Positions 1 through 8,251 of a stretch of DNA of 64,000 bases are shown here, in pieces (the stretch's first letter is position 1; each line of letters begins with the position of its first letter). A program made the position numbers and the translations under genes. The stretch is from Actinacidiphila acididurans (GTDB taxonomy: Bacteria > Actinomycetota > Actinomycetes > Streptomycetales > Streptomycetaceae), in NCBI RefSeq assembly GCF_016918855.1, contig NZ_JADKYB010000012.1:62001-126000 (forward strand), given 5' to 3'. The notes beneath the pieces were generated by a model. The model was given only the letters and a program-made list of their open reading frames with translations. It ran no database searches and had not been told where the DNA came from.

Positions 1-42
1 ACGAGCGCCGACGCCGTCGCACCCAAGGGTCCGGATGCGCCT

Positions 43-80
43 GCGGGCGGACACCCCCTGAATGGGGTCCGTCCGCCCGC
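43..80. terminator. Strong hairpin, probable terminator
   Basis: A GC-rich stem: a 10-base arm GCGGGCGGAC continues through ACCCC, and the opposite arm 64-80 mirrors it with a two-base bulge and a six-base loop. It lies 30 bases past the stop codon of the small minus-strand gene that follows and probably ends that transcript. There is no T-run, as is common in Streptomyces. The first 42 bases of the window hold nothing I recognise. Confidence 0.7.
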
Positions 81-110
81 GGGGTCCGAACTCGTCGCTG
101 GTGCGATGTG

Positions 111-341
111 TCAGCGCTCTTCGTCTCCCGCCGACGCCGGGGTGGCGTTCAGCCTGCCGCTCTCGTCCTGTATTTCCGCTGCGATCTTCTTGAGCTCGGG
201 CTCGAACTTGCGGCCGTGGTGAGCGCAGAAGAGCAGCTCCCCACCGCTGATCAGAACGACGCGCAGGTACGCCTGAGCGCCGCAACGGTCGCAGCGGTCT
301 GCCGCTGACAGCGGACTCGCGGGGGTCAGAACAGTAGTCAC
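111..341 (-). CDS. Small conserved protein with zinc-ribbon-like cysteines (DUF7455-type)
   Basis: A 76-residue protein with one CxxC pair (DRCDRCGAQAY, about residues 16-26) and a later CAHHG (about residues 38-42), a spacing that suggests a small zinc-bound fold. The tail is charged. It resembles the short DUF7455 proteins widespread in actinobacteria, often near type II topoisomerase genes; here parE starts 420 bases away on the other strand. The GTG start at 341 is preceded by a GAGG ribosome site about five bases upstream. No function is known for the family as far as I can recall; metal binding is inferred from the cysteines and histidines only. Confidence 0.8.
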   Translation of the reverse strand: MTTVLTPASPLSAADRCDRCGAQAYLRVVLISGGELLFCAHHGRKFEPELKKIAAEIQDESGRLNATPASAGDEER

Positions 342-621
342 GTCGCCTCTTCTCTAGCTCGACGAGCTGTCGTACCAGGGTCAACATCCAACCAGGCCGA
401 AAACGTTCCCGCTGACGGCATTTCCTCGAAATTCGACCTCGGAGTGACTGGTTGTTACCGATTGGCGGCGAATAGGAGTCAGTTGTGTCAGATGTCTGAT
501 TTGGGGGGTGTTGTCCGGGCTGCGCTCCCCCGGCCGGCTGCCGGGTGTTGGAGAGGACGTTGCCCGGAGCCTAAATGGTTCATGCGTCTTTGGGAACGTG
601 ACATGTGTATCACTCCCACGG

Positions 622-654
622 GTTATCGAACGCTTACTCGATAACGGCTACGAT
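622..654 (+). promoter_or_regulatory. Inverted repeat and -10 box upstream of parE
   Basis: An exact inverted repeat, GTTATCGA (622-629) and TCGATAAC (638-645) with an 8-base spacer, sits directly before a TACGAT sequence (649-654) that fits a -10 box. Inside it, TCGAAC-GCTT-ACTCGA resembles the actinobacterial LexA site TCGAAC-N4-GTTCGA with two mismatches. No good -35 box is visible. The rest of 342-762 holds no gene that I can support. Confidence 0.45.
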
Positions 655-762
655 GGGGCTTCCGGATGCCGGGTCGCGGCGCTGCCCACCCGCCCGACCT
701 CGGTACCCTCTCACCGATACGGCCGAGACCGTCAGATACATCTGGATCGAGGAGCTGCCCGC

Positions 763-2883
763 GTGACCGCCGAAACGACCGTGCCGTCCCCCGCGCTGCT
801 GACCGGTGCGGACCGCGACGGTTCCAACTACACCGCGCGGCACCTGCTCGTCCTCGAAGGCCTCGAAGCCGTCCGGAAGCGCCCCGGTATGTACATCGGG
901 TCGACCGACAGCCGCGGCCTCATGCACTGCGTCTGGGAGATCATCGACAACTCCGTCGACGAGGCGCTGGCCGGCCACGGCGAGCACATCGAGGTGTTCC
1001 TCCACCCGGACGGCTCGATCGAGGTGCGCGACCGCGGCCGCGGCATCCCCGTCGACGTCGAGCCGAAGACCGGGCTGTCCGGCGTCGAGGTCGTCATGAC
1101 CAAGCTGCACGCCGGCGGCAAGTTCGGCGGCGGCTCGTACGCGGCCTCCGGCGGTCTGCACGGTGTCGGCGCCTCGGTGGTCAACGCCCTGTCCGCCCGC
1201 CTGGACGTCGAGGTCGACCGCGGCGGCCACACCCACGCGATCAGCTTCCGCCGCGGCGTGCCCGGCGCCTTCAGCGGCCCCGGCCCCGACGCCCCCTTCG
1301 AGCCGGGCAGCGGCCTGACCAAGACCAAGAAGATCGCCCGGAACAAGGTCGGCACCCGCGTGCGGTACTGGCCGGACCGCCAGATCTTCCTCAAGGACGC
1401 CAAGCTCTCCGTCGACACCCTGCACCAGCGCGCCCGCCAGACCGCCTTCCTGGTGCCGGGCCTGACCATCGTGGTGCGCGACGAGCGCGGCACCGAGGCG
1501 CCCGAGCCGGTCGAGGAGGTCTTCCACTACGACGGCGGCATCAGCGAGTTCTGCGAGTACCTGGCGCCGGACAAGCCGATCTGCGACGTACTGCGCCTCA
1601 CCGGCAGCGGCACCTTCAAGGAAACCGTGCCCGTACTGGACGACCTCGGCCACATGACCCCGACCGAGGTCACCCGGGAACTCGGCGTGGACATCGCCCT
1701 GCGCTGGGGCACGGGATACGAGACCACCGCCCGGTCGTTCGTCAACATCATCGCCACCCCCAAGGGCGGTACCCACGTCACCGGTTTCGAGCGCTCCGTG
1801 ACCAGGACCCTCAACGAGGTGCTGCGCGCCACCAAGGTGCTGCGCGTCGCCGAGGAGGACATTGTCAAGGACGACGCCATGGAGGGCCTGAGCGCGGTGA
1901 TCACCGTGCGCCTGGCCGAGCCGCAGTTCGAGGGGCAGACCAAGGAGGTGCTGGGCACCTCGGCGGCCAACCGGATCGTGGCCGCGGTGGTCTCCCGGGA
2001 GCTCAAGGAGTTCCTGACCTCGACCAAGCGCGACTCCAAGGCGCAGGCCCGCGCCGTCCTGGAGAAGGCCGCTGCCGCGGCCCGCACGCGTATCGCCGCC
2101 CGCCAGCACAAGGAAGCCCAGCGCCGTAAGACCGCGCTGGAGACCTCCTCGCTGCCCGCCAAGCTCGCCGACTGCCGCAGCGACGACGTCGAGCGCAGCG
2201 AACTGTTCATCGTCGAGGGCGACTCGGCCCTCGGCACCGCCAAGCTCGCCCGCAACTCCGAGTTCCAGGCGCTCCTGCCGATCCGCGGCAAGATCCTCAA
2301 CGTCCAGAAGTCCTCGGTCTCGGACATGCTCAAGAACGCCGAGTGCGGCGCGATCATCCAGGTCATAGGAGCCGGCTCAGGCCGCACCTTCGACATCGAC
2401 CAGGCCCGCTACGGCAAGGTGATCTTCCTCGCCGACGCCGACGTCGACGGCGCCCACATCCGCATCCTGCTGCTCACCCTCTTCCAGCGCTACATGCGCC
2501 CCATGGTCGAGGAGGGCCGCGTCTTCTCCGCGGTGCCGCCGCTGCACCGCATCGAACTCGTCCAGCCCAAGAAGGGCCAGGACAAGTACCTCTACACCTA
2601 CTCGGACAACGAACTGCGCCAGACCCTCCTGGACCTCCAGCGCCGGAACGTCCGCTACAAGGACAGCATCCAGCGCTACAAGGGTCTGGGCGAAATGGAC
2701 GCCGACCAGCTCGCCGAAACAACCATGGACCCCCGCCACCGCACCCTGCGCCGCATCAACATCAGCGACATGGAGGCGGCCGAGCAGGCCTTCGACCTCC
2801 TGATGGGCAACGAGGTCGCTCCGCGGAAGGAATTCATCACCAACTCGGCGTCGACGCTGGACCGGGCGCGGATCGACGTCTGA
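763..2883 (+). CDS. parE: DNA topoisomerase IV subunit B (ATPase subunit)
   Basis: ATPase subunit of a type IIA topoisomerase, which with ParC decatenates replicated chromosomes. The 706-residue protein has the GHKL ATPase motifs (EIIDNSVDEALAG near residue 60, GRGIP, and the glycine-rich lid GGLHGVGASVVNALS), a transducer domain, and a Toprim domain with VEGDSA near 485 and DADVDGAH near 556. It ends with the conserved QRYKGLGEMD segment. GTG 763 was chosen because GAGGAG lies eight bases upstream and homology begins just after it; the open frame extends further back but reads as unrelated sequence. Streptomyces carry a true gyrB elsewhere, and parC lies 7.7 kb downstream here, so ParE is preferred over GyrB. 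A hairpin follows the stop. Confidence 0.93.
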   Translation: MTAETTVPSPALLTGADRDGSNYTARHLLVLEGLEAVRKRPGMYIGSTDSRGLMHCVWEIIDNSVDEALAGHGEHIEVFLHPDGSIEVRDRGRGIPVDVEPKTGLSGVEVVMTKLHAGGKFGGGSYAASGGLHGVGASVVNALSARLDVEVDRGGHTHAISFRRGVPGAFSGPGPDAPFEPGSGLTKTKKIARNKVGTRVRYWPDRQIFLKDAKLSVDTLHQRARQTAFLVPGLTIVVRDERGTEAPEPVEEVFHYDGGISEFCEYLAPDKPICDVLRLTGSGTFKETVPVLDDLGHMTPTEVTRELGVDIALRWGTGYETTARSFVNIIATPKGGTHVTGFERSVTRTLNEVLRATKVLRVAEEDIVKDDAMEGLSAVITVRLAEPQFEGQTKEVLGTSAANRIVAAVVSRELKEFLTSTKRDSKAQARAVLEKAAAAARTRIAARQHKEAQRRKTALETSSLPAKLADCRSDDVERSELFIVEGDSALGTAKLARNSEFQALLPIRGKILNVQKSSVSDMLKNAECGAIIQVIGAGSGRTFDIDQARYGKVIFLADADVDGAHIRILLLTLFQRYMRPMVEEGRVFSAVPPLHRIELVQPKKGQDKYLYTYSDNELRQTLLDLQRRNVRYKDSIQRYKGLGEMDADQLAETTMDPRHRTLRRINISDMEAAEQAFDLLMGNEVAPRKEFITNSASTLDRARIDV

Positions 2884-2889
2884 CGGCCA

Positions 2890-2927
2890 CGCCCACCACC
2901 GGCCGCGGCGCCGGTCGGTGGTGGGCG
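2890..2927. terminator. Hairpin between convergent genes
   Basis: Twelve-base arms CGCCCACCACCG and CGGTGGTGGGCG surround a GC-rich loop, starting seven bases after the parE stop and ending 20 bases before the end of the opposing gene. Position between two converging genes suggests a bidirectional terminator. Confidence 0.7.
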
Positions 2928-2946
2928 CCGGACGATGCGGACCGGC

Positions 2947-3744
2947 TCAGGGCGCCGGGTCCGCGGGGCGGGACGAGTGGGGGAGACCGGAGGCCTTCTG
3001 CTGGTCGGCCAGGCGGCCGACCAGGCTGACGGAGACCACCGCGAGCCAGACGGTGACGGGGACCTTGCCCCAGCCGAGGCCGTCGCCGGGGAACGGGGTG
3101 GCCAGCCAGTTGGCGAAGGAGGCGCCCAGGGGGCGTACGAGGGCGTAGGCGGTCCAGAAGGCGGCCACCGTGTGGAGGCGGTGGAACAGGACGCCGCCGG
3201 CCGGCAGGGCGATCAGGACCAGGAAGAGGGCGGTGGACAGCAGGTAGCCCTGGGGCAGGCTGGCGGCCGCGAGGTTTCCGGCCGAGGTGCCGAGGACGAA
3301 GGCGGCCAGCACCGCGCACCAGTAGAAGGTCTCGCGCCGCCGGGTCCGTACGCAGGGGACCGACAGCGTGCCCTCGGTGACGTACCAGACCGCCAGGACC
3401 GTCAGCAGGACGAGGGAACAGACGGGCGTGGTCACCTCGTAGCCGAGGCCGCCCTCCGTGTGCAGGGCGACAGCGGCCATGGTCGCGAAGACGGCCGCCG
3501 ACAGGAGCGCGGGCCAGTACACCCAGGCGACGTAGCGGGAGGTCCGTGCCTGGAGGGTCAGCAGCGCGACCAGGACGCACAGGGCGAGCGCGCCGGCGCA
3601 GGCCGGGCCCAGCGGGCGGGTCAGGGAGTCGGCGGCGGTCTGGCCCATGCCCGACACCAGGGCCGTCGTCATCCAGAACCAGGGCGTCGGCTCCGCCACC
3701 CTGGCACCGGCAGTACCGGGCGCACGGGGCGCGGACGTTCTCAT
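2947..3744 (-). CDS. Multi-pass membrane protein of the COG4705 type
   Basis: A 265-residue integral membrane protein with about eight hydrophobic helices. The first helix begins with WFWMTTALVSGMGQTAADSL, and similar TxxA/GN segments recur later (LGTSAGNLAAASLPQGYL; LVRPLGASFANWLATP), the internal repeat typical of COG4705 'uncharacterised membrane-anchored' proteins. The ATG at 3744 was taken because the upstream extension of the open frame (to 3813) is cysteine-rich and not hydrophobic. Substrate and role are unknown. It is a single gene, convergent with parE and divergent from the gene at 3956. Confidence 0.75.
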   Translation of the reverse strand: MRTSAPRAPGTAGARVAEPTPWFWMTTALVSGMGQTAADSLTRPLGPACAGALALCVLVALLTLQARTSRYVAWVYWPALLSAAVFATMAAVALHTEGGLGYEVTTPVCSLVLLTVLAVWYVTEGTLSVPCVRTRRRETFYWCAVLAAFVLGTSAGNLAAASLPQGYLLSTALFLVLIALPAGGVLFHRLHTVAAFWTAYALVRPLGASFANWLATPFPGDGLGWGKVPVTVWLAVVSVSLVGRLADQQKASGLPHSSRPADPAP

Positions 3745-3955
3745 GCCGCCGACCTCCCTGGAGTTGCCGCACCTGTCCGCACAGTCTGCGCTGCCTGCCC
3801 AGAGGCCGGGCACTCACCCCCCTGCTCCGACGTGCGGCGGTGTCCGGCGCAGGACTGTGGCGGGCGGGTCGCGGAACCGGGCGGGAGGCCCGGACGTACG
3901 TAACATGGGGCCGTTTCCGGGGTGCGCCGGGCGCCTGTGACGGAAGGGGCAGGGC

Positions 3956-5155
3956 ATGGGCATGGCTGCGGACGAGGAGGGGCTGAGGGGCCGGGCGGTG
4001 TCCGTGGCCCGCGAGGCGGTACGGCAGGCCGGCGTCGGCGGCCGGGCCGCGCTGCGTGGCGGGCAGAAGGTGGCCCAGGCGCAATGGGCCTACCGGGCGC
4101 TGGCCTCGGTCGCCCCGCCGGCAGTGCCGGTCGGCGAGCCGTGGAAGGTGTCCGTGGGGACGCTGCTGGGCCGGCACCCGCGTACGCCGGGTCTCGTCCG
4201 CAAGGCCCTCGGGCTGCTGGACGGCTTCGGCGCCGTGGAACTGTCGCAGCGGCAGCTCGGCTTCGACGGCGAGGCGATCGACTGGGACAAGGTCATCGAG
4301 ATCCGTACTCGCAACGCGTTCGAAGTCCTCACCACCTCGGCGCTGGAACACGACATCGACCGGGTACGGGAGTTCCTGCCGCCGGTGCCCGGCCGCAAAT
4401 GGGCGGTGACCAAGGCTGCGGAGGCGCTGACCACGGTGATGCTCGGCGCGCTGGAGGAAGATGCCGTCGGGCGCCTCGACGGACTCGCCCTCCCCTCGCA
4501 GATCGTCTACCGCGGACTGCTCGGACGCGAACGCACCCTGTCCGGGGGCTCGTTCGCCGTGGCCTCGCTCGTCATCGTGGAGGCGGCGAGGGAGAGCCTG
4601 CTCGCGACCGCCGAGCAGCGCGGTGTGCCGGTGGTCGAGGCCGAGCCGCTGATCGTCTCCGACGAGGACCGGGCGGCCCACGTCCAGGCATTGCGGCGGC
4701 GTACGGACGCGGTCGCGGCGCGGCTGCGGCGGTTGCAGGCGGCGGACGGTCCGGATGAGGCGGAGGGGGTGGACGGGGACGAACCGGGCTCCGGCGTCGA
4801 CGGGGAGGTGGCGGTCTCCGGATCGGGTGATGGCCGTGGCGCGGGGGTGGCTCGGGGCGAGCGGGGCGGGGGAGGGGCGGGGTCCGAAGGTTTTGAAGCG
4901 GTGGGTGGGGGTGGGGTCGACGCTGTCGGTACGGCCGAAGGCGTCGGTACGCCCGAGGGGGTCGGTTCGGCGGACGCGGCGGTGACGGCCGAGGCCGGTG
5001 ACGAGGACGGGGACGGGGACGGTGGGGCCGTAACCGGGGAGAGCCCGTCGGAGGTGGACGCGGCGGAGGCTCCCGCTGTCGGGCTTCCCGCGCAGGGGAC
5101 GGCTGCTCCCAGAGCTGTGCTGAGCAAGGACTCGGTGGGGACGGACGAGCGCTGA
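3956..5155 (+). CDS. Uncharacterised protein with a low-complexity acidic tail
   Basis: A 399-residue protein I cannot assign to a function. Residues 1 to about 260 look folded (mixed alpha, with EAVRQAGVGGRAALRGGQKVAQAQW near the start and a conserved-looking block from EPWKVSVGTLLGRHPRTP to the AEPL segment), with no signal peptide and no membrane helix. Residues 265-399 are a Gly/Glu/Asp/Val/Ala-rich tail with repeats such as VGTAEGVGTPEGVGSADA, probably disordered. GTG/ATG choice: ATG 3956 follows GGAAGGGGCAGGGC. An alternative start is ATG 3962. Confidence 0.7.
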   Translation: MGMAADEEGLRGRAVSVAREAVRQAGVGGRAALRGGQKVAQAQWAYRALASVAPPAVPVGEPWKVSVGTLLGRHPRTPGLVRKALGLLDGFGAVELSQRQLGFDGEAIDWDKVIEIRTRNAFEVLTTSALEHDIDRVREFLPPVPGRKWAVTKAAEALTTVMLGALEEDAVGRLDGLALPSQIVYRGLLGRERTLSGGSFAVASLVIVEAARESLLATAEQRGVPVVEAEPLIVSDEDRAAHVQALRRRTDAVAARLRRLQAADGPDEAEGVDGDEPGSGVDGEVAVSGSGDGRGAGVARGERGGGGAGSEGFEAVGGGGVDAVGTAEGVGTPEGVGSADAAVTAEAGDEDGDGDGGAVTGESPSEVDAAEAPAVGLPAQGTAAPRAVLSKDSVGTDER

Positions 5156-5211
5156 CCGCGGGAGCGGTCAGTTTCGGGGCGTCCACCCCGGGCGGGCTCG
5201 TCATCCGGCTT

Positions 5212-5229
5212 CTCCACCCGCGGGTGGAG
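5212..5229. promoter_or_regulatory. 18-base perfect palindrome before the DUF1453/two-component operon
   Basis: CTCCACCCGCGGGTGGAG is a perfect palindrome about 100 bases before the DUF1453 start. Related half-sites, TCCACCCCGGG near 5182 and TCCACCTCGGG near 5239, lie on either side at roughly 28-base intervals. It could be an operator of the downstream response regulator or the stem of a terminator for the preceding gene; there is no T-run. Confidence 0.4.
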
Positions 5230-5326
5230 GCGATCTTTCCACCTCGGGCTTGATCCGCCGGGCTGCTTACCTCCGTAAATTCGAGACCGTCGGTAGTCGT
5301 CACAGCACGCTTCGGAGGCGTTCGTC

Positions 5327-5809
5327 ATGTCCGGTCTGGTCAATGCCCTGGTGATCCTCGCGGTCATCGGCCTGGTCATCGCCCGCCAGACGAGGCCGCG
5401 CCGGCTGGCCGGGGGCCGGTGGTGGCTGATCCCCGCCGCGCTGATCGTCCTCGCGATCCGTCAGGGCGGCCTGCTCGACCCGCACCACCGGGGTGCGGCG
5501 CTGGCCCTGCTCATAGCGGAGTTGATCGTGGGCGCCGTGATGGGCACGGTCTGGGCGACCACCACCAGGATGTGGACCGACGAGGACGGCTCGGTGTGGT
5601 CCCAGGGCACCAGGGCGACCATAGCCGTGTGGGCGGCGGGCATCGCGATACGTGTGGGGCTGTACGGGACGGCCCGCGCGCTCGGGGTGCGGCAGGATTC
5701 CGGCTCGGTTCTGATCGCGGTGGCCGTGACGCTGCTCATACGCGCGGGAGTGCTTGTCCGGCGGGCCCAGGCTCTGAAGCCGGCGCCGACGTACCGTACG
5801 GTTTCATGA
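5327..5809 (+). CDS. DUF1453 (CcdC-like) membrane protein
   Basis: A 160-residue membrane protein with four or five predicted helices: residues 4-20, 28-46, 52-75 (LALLIAELIVGAVMGTVWATTT), 93-110 and 124-143. It matches DUF1453, a family related to the CcdC membrane protein, whose function is poorly known. The start has CGGAGG about ten bases upstream. Its stop codon overlaps the start of the sensor kinase (ATGA), so the three genes 5327-7613 are almost certainly one operon. This protein may sense, or be regulated with, a membrane stimulus for the kinase; that is inference from coupling. Confidence 0.82.
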   Translation: MSGLVNALVILAVIGLVIARQTRPRRLAGGRWWLIPAALIVLAIRQGGLLDPHHRGAALALLIAELIVGAVMGTVWATTTRMWTDEDGSVWSQGTRATIAVWAAGIAIRVGLYGTARALGVRQDSGSVLIAVAVTLLIRAGVLVRRAQALKPAPTYRTVS

Positions 5810-6960
5810 ACAGTTGGACATCCTGGCCGTCGCGGGAGGCGCTGACCCGCAGGGACCGGTCGCCGACACGGCTGGGCATCGGCCGCGGGGTGCGGCTGGT
5901 GCTGATGGGCGGCGCCGTGTGGGCCGTCGTCTCGCGCGGCGATCTCGGCCCGTGGCAGGCGATGGGCGCGGTGCTGGGCCTGCTGGTCGCGTTCGCCGTG
6001 GTGTGGCTGTACTTCCGGACGACCCTGGACCACCGGCTGTGGCCCTCGGTCGGTCTGGTGGCGGTACTGATCGCGGGCGGGGCCGTGGCTCATGGGGTGG
6101 GTGCTCCGGTCGCCGCGAGCATGCTGTGGTGTGGCTCGGCGGTGCTGGCGGTGGAAAGGCTGCCGTTGGCGACCGCGGTGGTGCTGGCCGGCGGTTCGCT
6201 GACCTCCTTCGCAGCGCTGGACAGCGGCGACAACTGGCTGGTCGCCACGCTCACGTCGGTGGGGCTGGCACTGGGCGGGTACACGGTGCGGCTGGACGCC
6301 GAGGCCCGCGGCAGTATGCAGCGGCTGCTGGAGCAGGAGCGGGCGGCCCGCAAGGCGGAAGCGCAGTCGGCGGCGTTGGCCGAACGGGCAAGGATCGCCA
6401 GGGAGATCCACGACGTACTGGCCCACAGTCTGTCGGCGCAGACCGTGCATCTGGAGGCGACCCGGCTGCTGATCGAGCGGGGTGCGGAGAAGGAGGAGGT
6501 GCTGGACCGGGTGGTGGCGGCGCGCCGGATGGCCCGGGAGGGGCTGGCGGAGACCCGGCAGGCGCTGTCGGCGCTGCGCGGGGAACTGACGCCGGTGGAG
6601 GAGTTCCTGCGCGACATGGTCGCCGCCGAGGGGGCCGAACTCGTGGTGACGGGGGCGTCCCGGGGGCTGCCCGCGGAGGCTGGCCTGGCGGTGCGGCGGG
6701 TGGCGCAGGAGGCGATGACGAATGTGCGCAAGCACGCGCCGGGGGCGAAGATCGCGCTGCGGTTGGAGTACCGGCCGAGGGAGGTGGAGTTGGAGTTCCG
6801 GGACTTCGGCGGAAGTGGGCCTGTGGACAACTCTTTGGGGGCCTCCGGATCGGGCTACGGTCTTCGGGGGATGCGGGAGCGCGCCGAGTTGTTGGGAGGT
6901 GTGCTGGACGCGGGACCGGTCGAGGAGGGATTCGTGGTGCGCTTGCGGGTGCCCGCGTGA
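5806..6960 (+). CDS. Sensor histidine kinase, HisKA_3/NarL-partner type
   Basis: A 384-residue membrane histidine kinase. Residues 25-150 contain four or five hydrophobic helices and no large extracellular loop, as in DesK-like kinases. The dimerisation/phosphoacceptor motif ARIAREIHDVLAHSLSA (about residues 196-212) carries the phosphorylated histidine. The ATPase lid has NVRKHAPGA (N-box) and SGYGLRGMRERAELLGG (G-box) near the C-terminus. The start ATG overlaps the DUF1453 stop and its own stop overlaps the response regulator start (GTGA), so translation is coupled along the operon. The long alternative frame back to 5419 is a shadow of the upstream gene. Confidence 0.9.
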   Translation: MNSWTSWPSREALTRRDRSPTRLGIGRGVRLVLMGGAVWAVVSRGDLGPWQAMGAVLGLLVAFAVVWLYFRTTLDHRLWPSVGLVAVLIAGGAVAHGVGAPVAASMLWCGSAVLAVERLPLATAVVLAGGSLTSFAALDSGDNWLVATLTSVGLALGGYTVRLDAEARGSMQRLLEQERAARKAEAQSAALAERARIAREIHDVLAHSLSAQTVHLEATRLLIERGAEKEEVLDRVVAARRMAREGLAETRQALSALRGELTPVEEFLRDMVAAEGAELVVTGASRGLPAEAGLAVRRVAQEAMTNVRKHAPGAKIALRLEYRPREVELEFRDFGGSGPVDNSLGASGSGYGLRGMRERAELLGGVLDAGPVEEGFVVRLRVPA

Positions 6961-7613
6961 CGCGGGTGGTGGTCGCGGACGACCAGACGGTCGTGCGCGA
7001 GGGGATTGCGATGCTGGTCGGCCTGCTGGACGGGATGGAGGTCGTGGGGGCCGCGGCGGACGGGGAGGAGGCGGTGCGGCTGGTGGCCGAACACCGGCCG
7101 GACGTGGTGCTGATGGATCTGCGGATGCCGCGGTGCGACGGGGTGGAGGCCACCCGGCGGATCCGGTCGCAGCATCCGGGGACGCAGGTGGTGGTGCTGA
7201 CCACGTTCGCGGACGACGACTCGGTGTTCGCGGCGCTGCGGGCCGGGGCCCGGGGCTATCTGACGAAGGACGCGACCGCGGACGAGATCGCGCGGGCGAT
7301 CAAGGACGTGACGGCCGGAGGGGCCGGGCTGAGTCCGGCGGTGCAGATACGGGTGCTGGACGCGTTCACGGCCGGGGGCCCGGTGGAAGGGCCGGCGGGG
7401 TCGGTGACCGCGGAACTGCCGGACGGGCTGACCGCGCGGGAGGCGGAGGTGCTCGCCCTCGTGGCGGAGGGCTTGTCCAATGCGGAGATCGCCCAGCGGC
7501 TGCACGTGAGCATGGCGACGGTGAAGACGCACATCAACAACTTGTTCGCGAAGACGGGGGTGCGGGACCGGGCGCAGGCGGTCGGATATGCGTATCGGCA
7601 TGGAATCACCTGA
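6957..7613 (+). CDS. NarL/FixJ-family response regulator
   Basis: A 218-residue DNA-binding response regulator. The receiver domain (about 1-120) has the acidic pair in VVADDQ, the phosphoacceptor Asp in VVLMDLRMP (near residue 54), the Thr of VVLTTFADDDS and the Lys of YLTKDA. The LuxR-type helix-turn-helix is at about 150-210 (LTAREAEVLALVAEGLSNAEIAQ, then MATVKTHINNLFAKTG). GTG 6957 overlaps the kinase stop. It is the partner of the kinase at 5806. The perfect palindrome at 5212 and the decayed transporter genes downstream are candidate past or present targets. Confidence 0.92.
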   Translation: MTRVVVADDQTVVREGIAMLVGLLDGMEVVGAAADGEEAVRLVAEHRPDVVLMDLRMPRCDGVEATRRIRSQHPGTQVVVLTTFADDDSVFAALRAGARGYLTKDATADEIARAIKDVTAGGAGLSPAVQIRVLDAFTAGGPVEGPAGSVTAELPDGLTAREAEVLALVAEGLSNAEIAQRLHVSMATVKTHINNLFAKTGVRDRAQAVGYAYRHGIT

Positions 7614-7704
7614 TGGGGTAATGGTTTCGGCTTGGTAAATCTGGATCTTCCCGTTCTGTCCATGCTTGGGCGCATGCGTCGGCCCGTGGAACGAGGAGAT
7701 TGCG

Positions 7705-8251
7705 GTGGACGAGCACGGTGGGGGAGACCCGGGGATGCTGCGGGTGGAGGACCCGTGGCGGGAAGCGGCAGTGGGCCCACGGGCCTCGGTGGCGGTCACC
7801 TCGGGGGCGAGCGGGCCGGGGAGTTGGAAGTTCCGCCAGTCGTGCTCGATCGGACCGTGCTCGATCGGACCGTGCTCGATCGGACCGTGCTCGACCGGGC
7901 CGAGCGGGAGCAGGTGGAACGGGATCGGGTGGCGGTGTACCGGAGGGTGCAGCGGAGTGCGGCGTTTCGGGAGGTGAGAGGGCAGTACCGGAGGTTCGTG
8001 TTTCCGGTGGTGGGGGGTTCGTGGGTTGGTACCTGCTGTATGTGGTGGCGGCGACGACCGTGCCGGGGTTGATGGCCCATCGGGTAGCCGGTGAGCTGAA
8101 TGTGGCGATGGTGGCGGGGCTGGCGCAGTTCGTGACGACGTTCCTGCTGGCCTGGGCGTATGCACGGCACGCGAAGTTGCGGCGGGACCGGGCGGCGCTG
8201 GAGTTGTGGTGGACGTTGGCGACCGGAAGGGGACGGGAGCGGGTGCGTTGA
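7705..8251 (+). pseudogene. DUF485 membrane protein, frameshifted
   Basis: Remnant of a DUF485 protein, the small partner normally encoded just before acetate/solute symporters of the ActP type. A GTG at 7705 has GAGGAG six bases upstream and opens VDEHGGGDPGMLRVEDPW. The middle (AVYRRVQRSAAFREVRGQYRRFVFPVV) is in a second frame, and the C-terminal helices (FVGWYLLYVVAATTVPGLMAHR and LAQFVTTFLLAWAYARHAKL) are in a third. So at least two frameshifts are needed, one before 7870 and one in the G-run near 8015. A 15-base tandem repeat lies near the first break. The neighbouring symporter is also broken, so real decay is more likely than sequencing error. Confidence 0.8.
7841..7900 (+). repeat. 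15-base tandem repeat, four copies
   Basis: CGTGCTCGATCGGAC occurs three times without change (7841-7885), followed by one diverged copy. In one frame it reads VLDRT repeated. It lies inside the DUF485 pseudogene and may have expanded by slippage after the gene lost function. Confidence 0.85.

Noticed and set aside
508..762. Upstream extension of parE in the same frame
   Set aside because: Would include the promoter palindrome and -10 box; the encoded residues show no similarity to the topoisomerase N-terminus, and GTG 763 has a good ribosome site.
634..2109. Long minus-strand open frame (491 codons) across parE
   Set aside because: Antisense shadow of a high-GC gene; repetitive Gly/Val/Ala/Arg composition without recognisable domains, while parE motifs on the plus strand are unambiguous.
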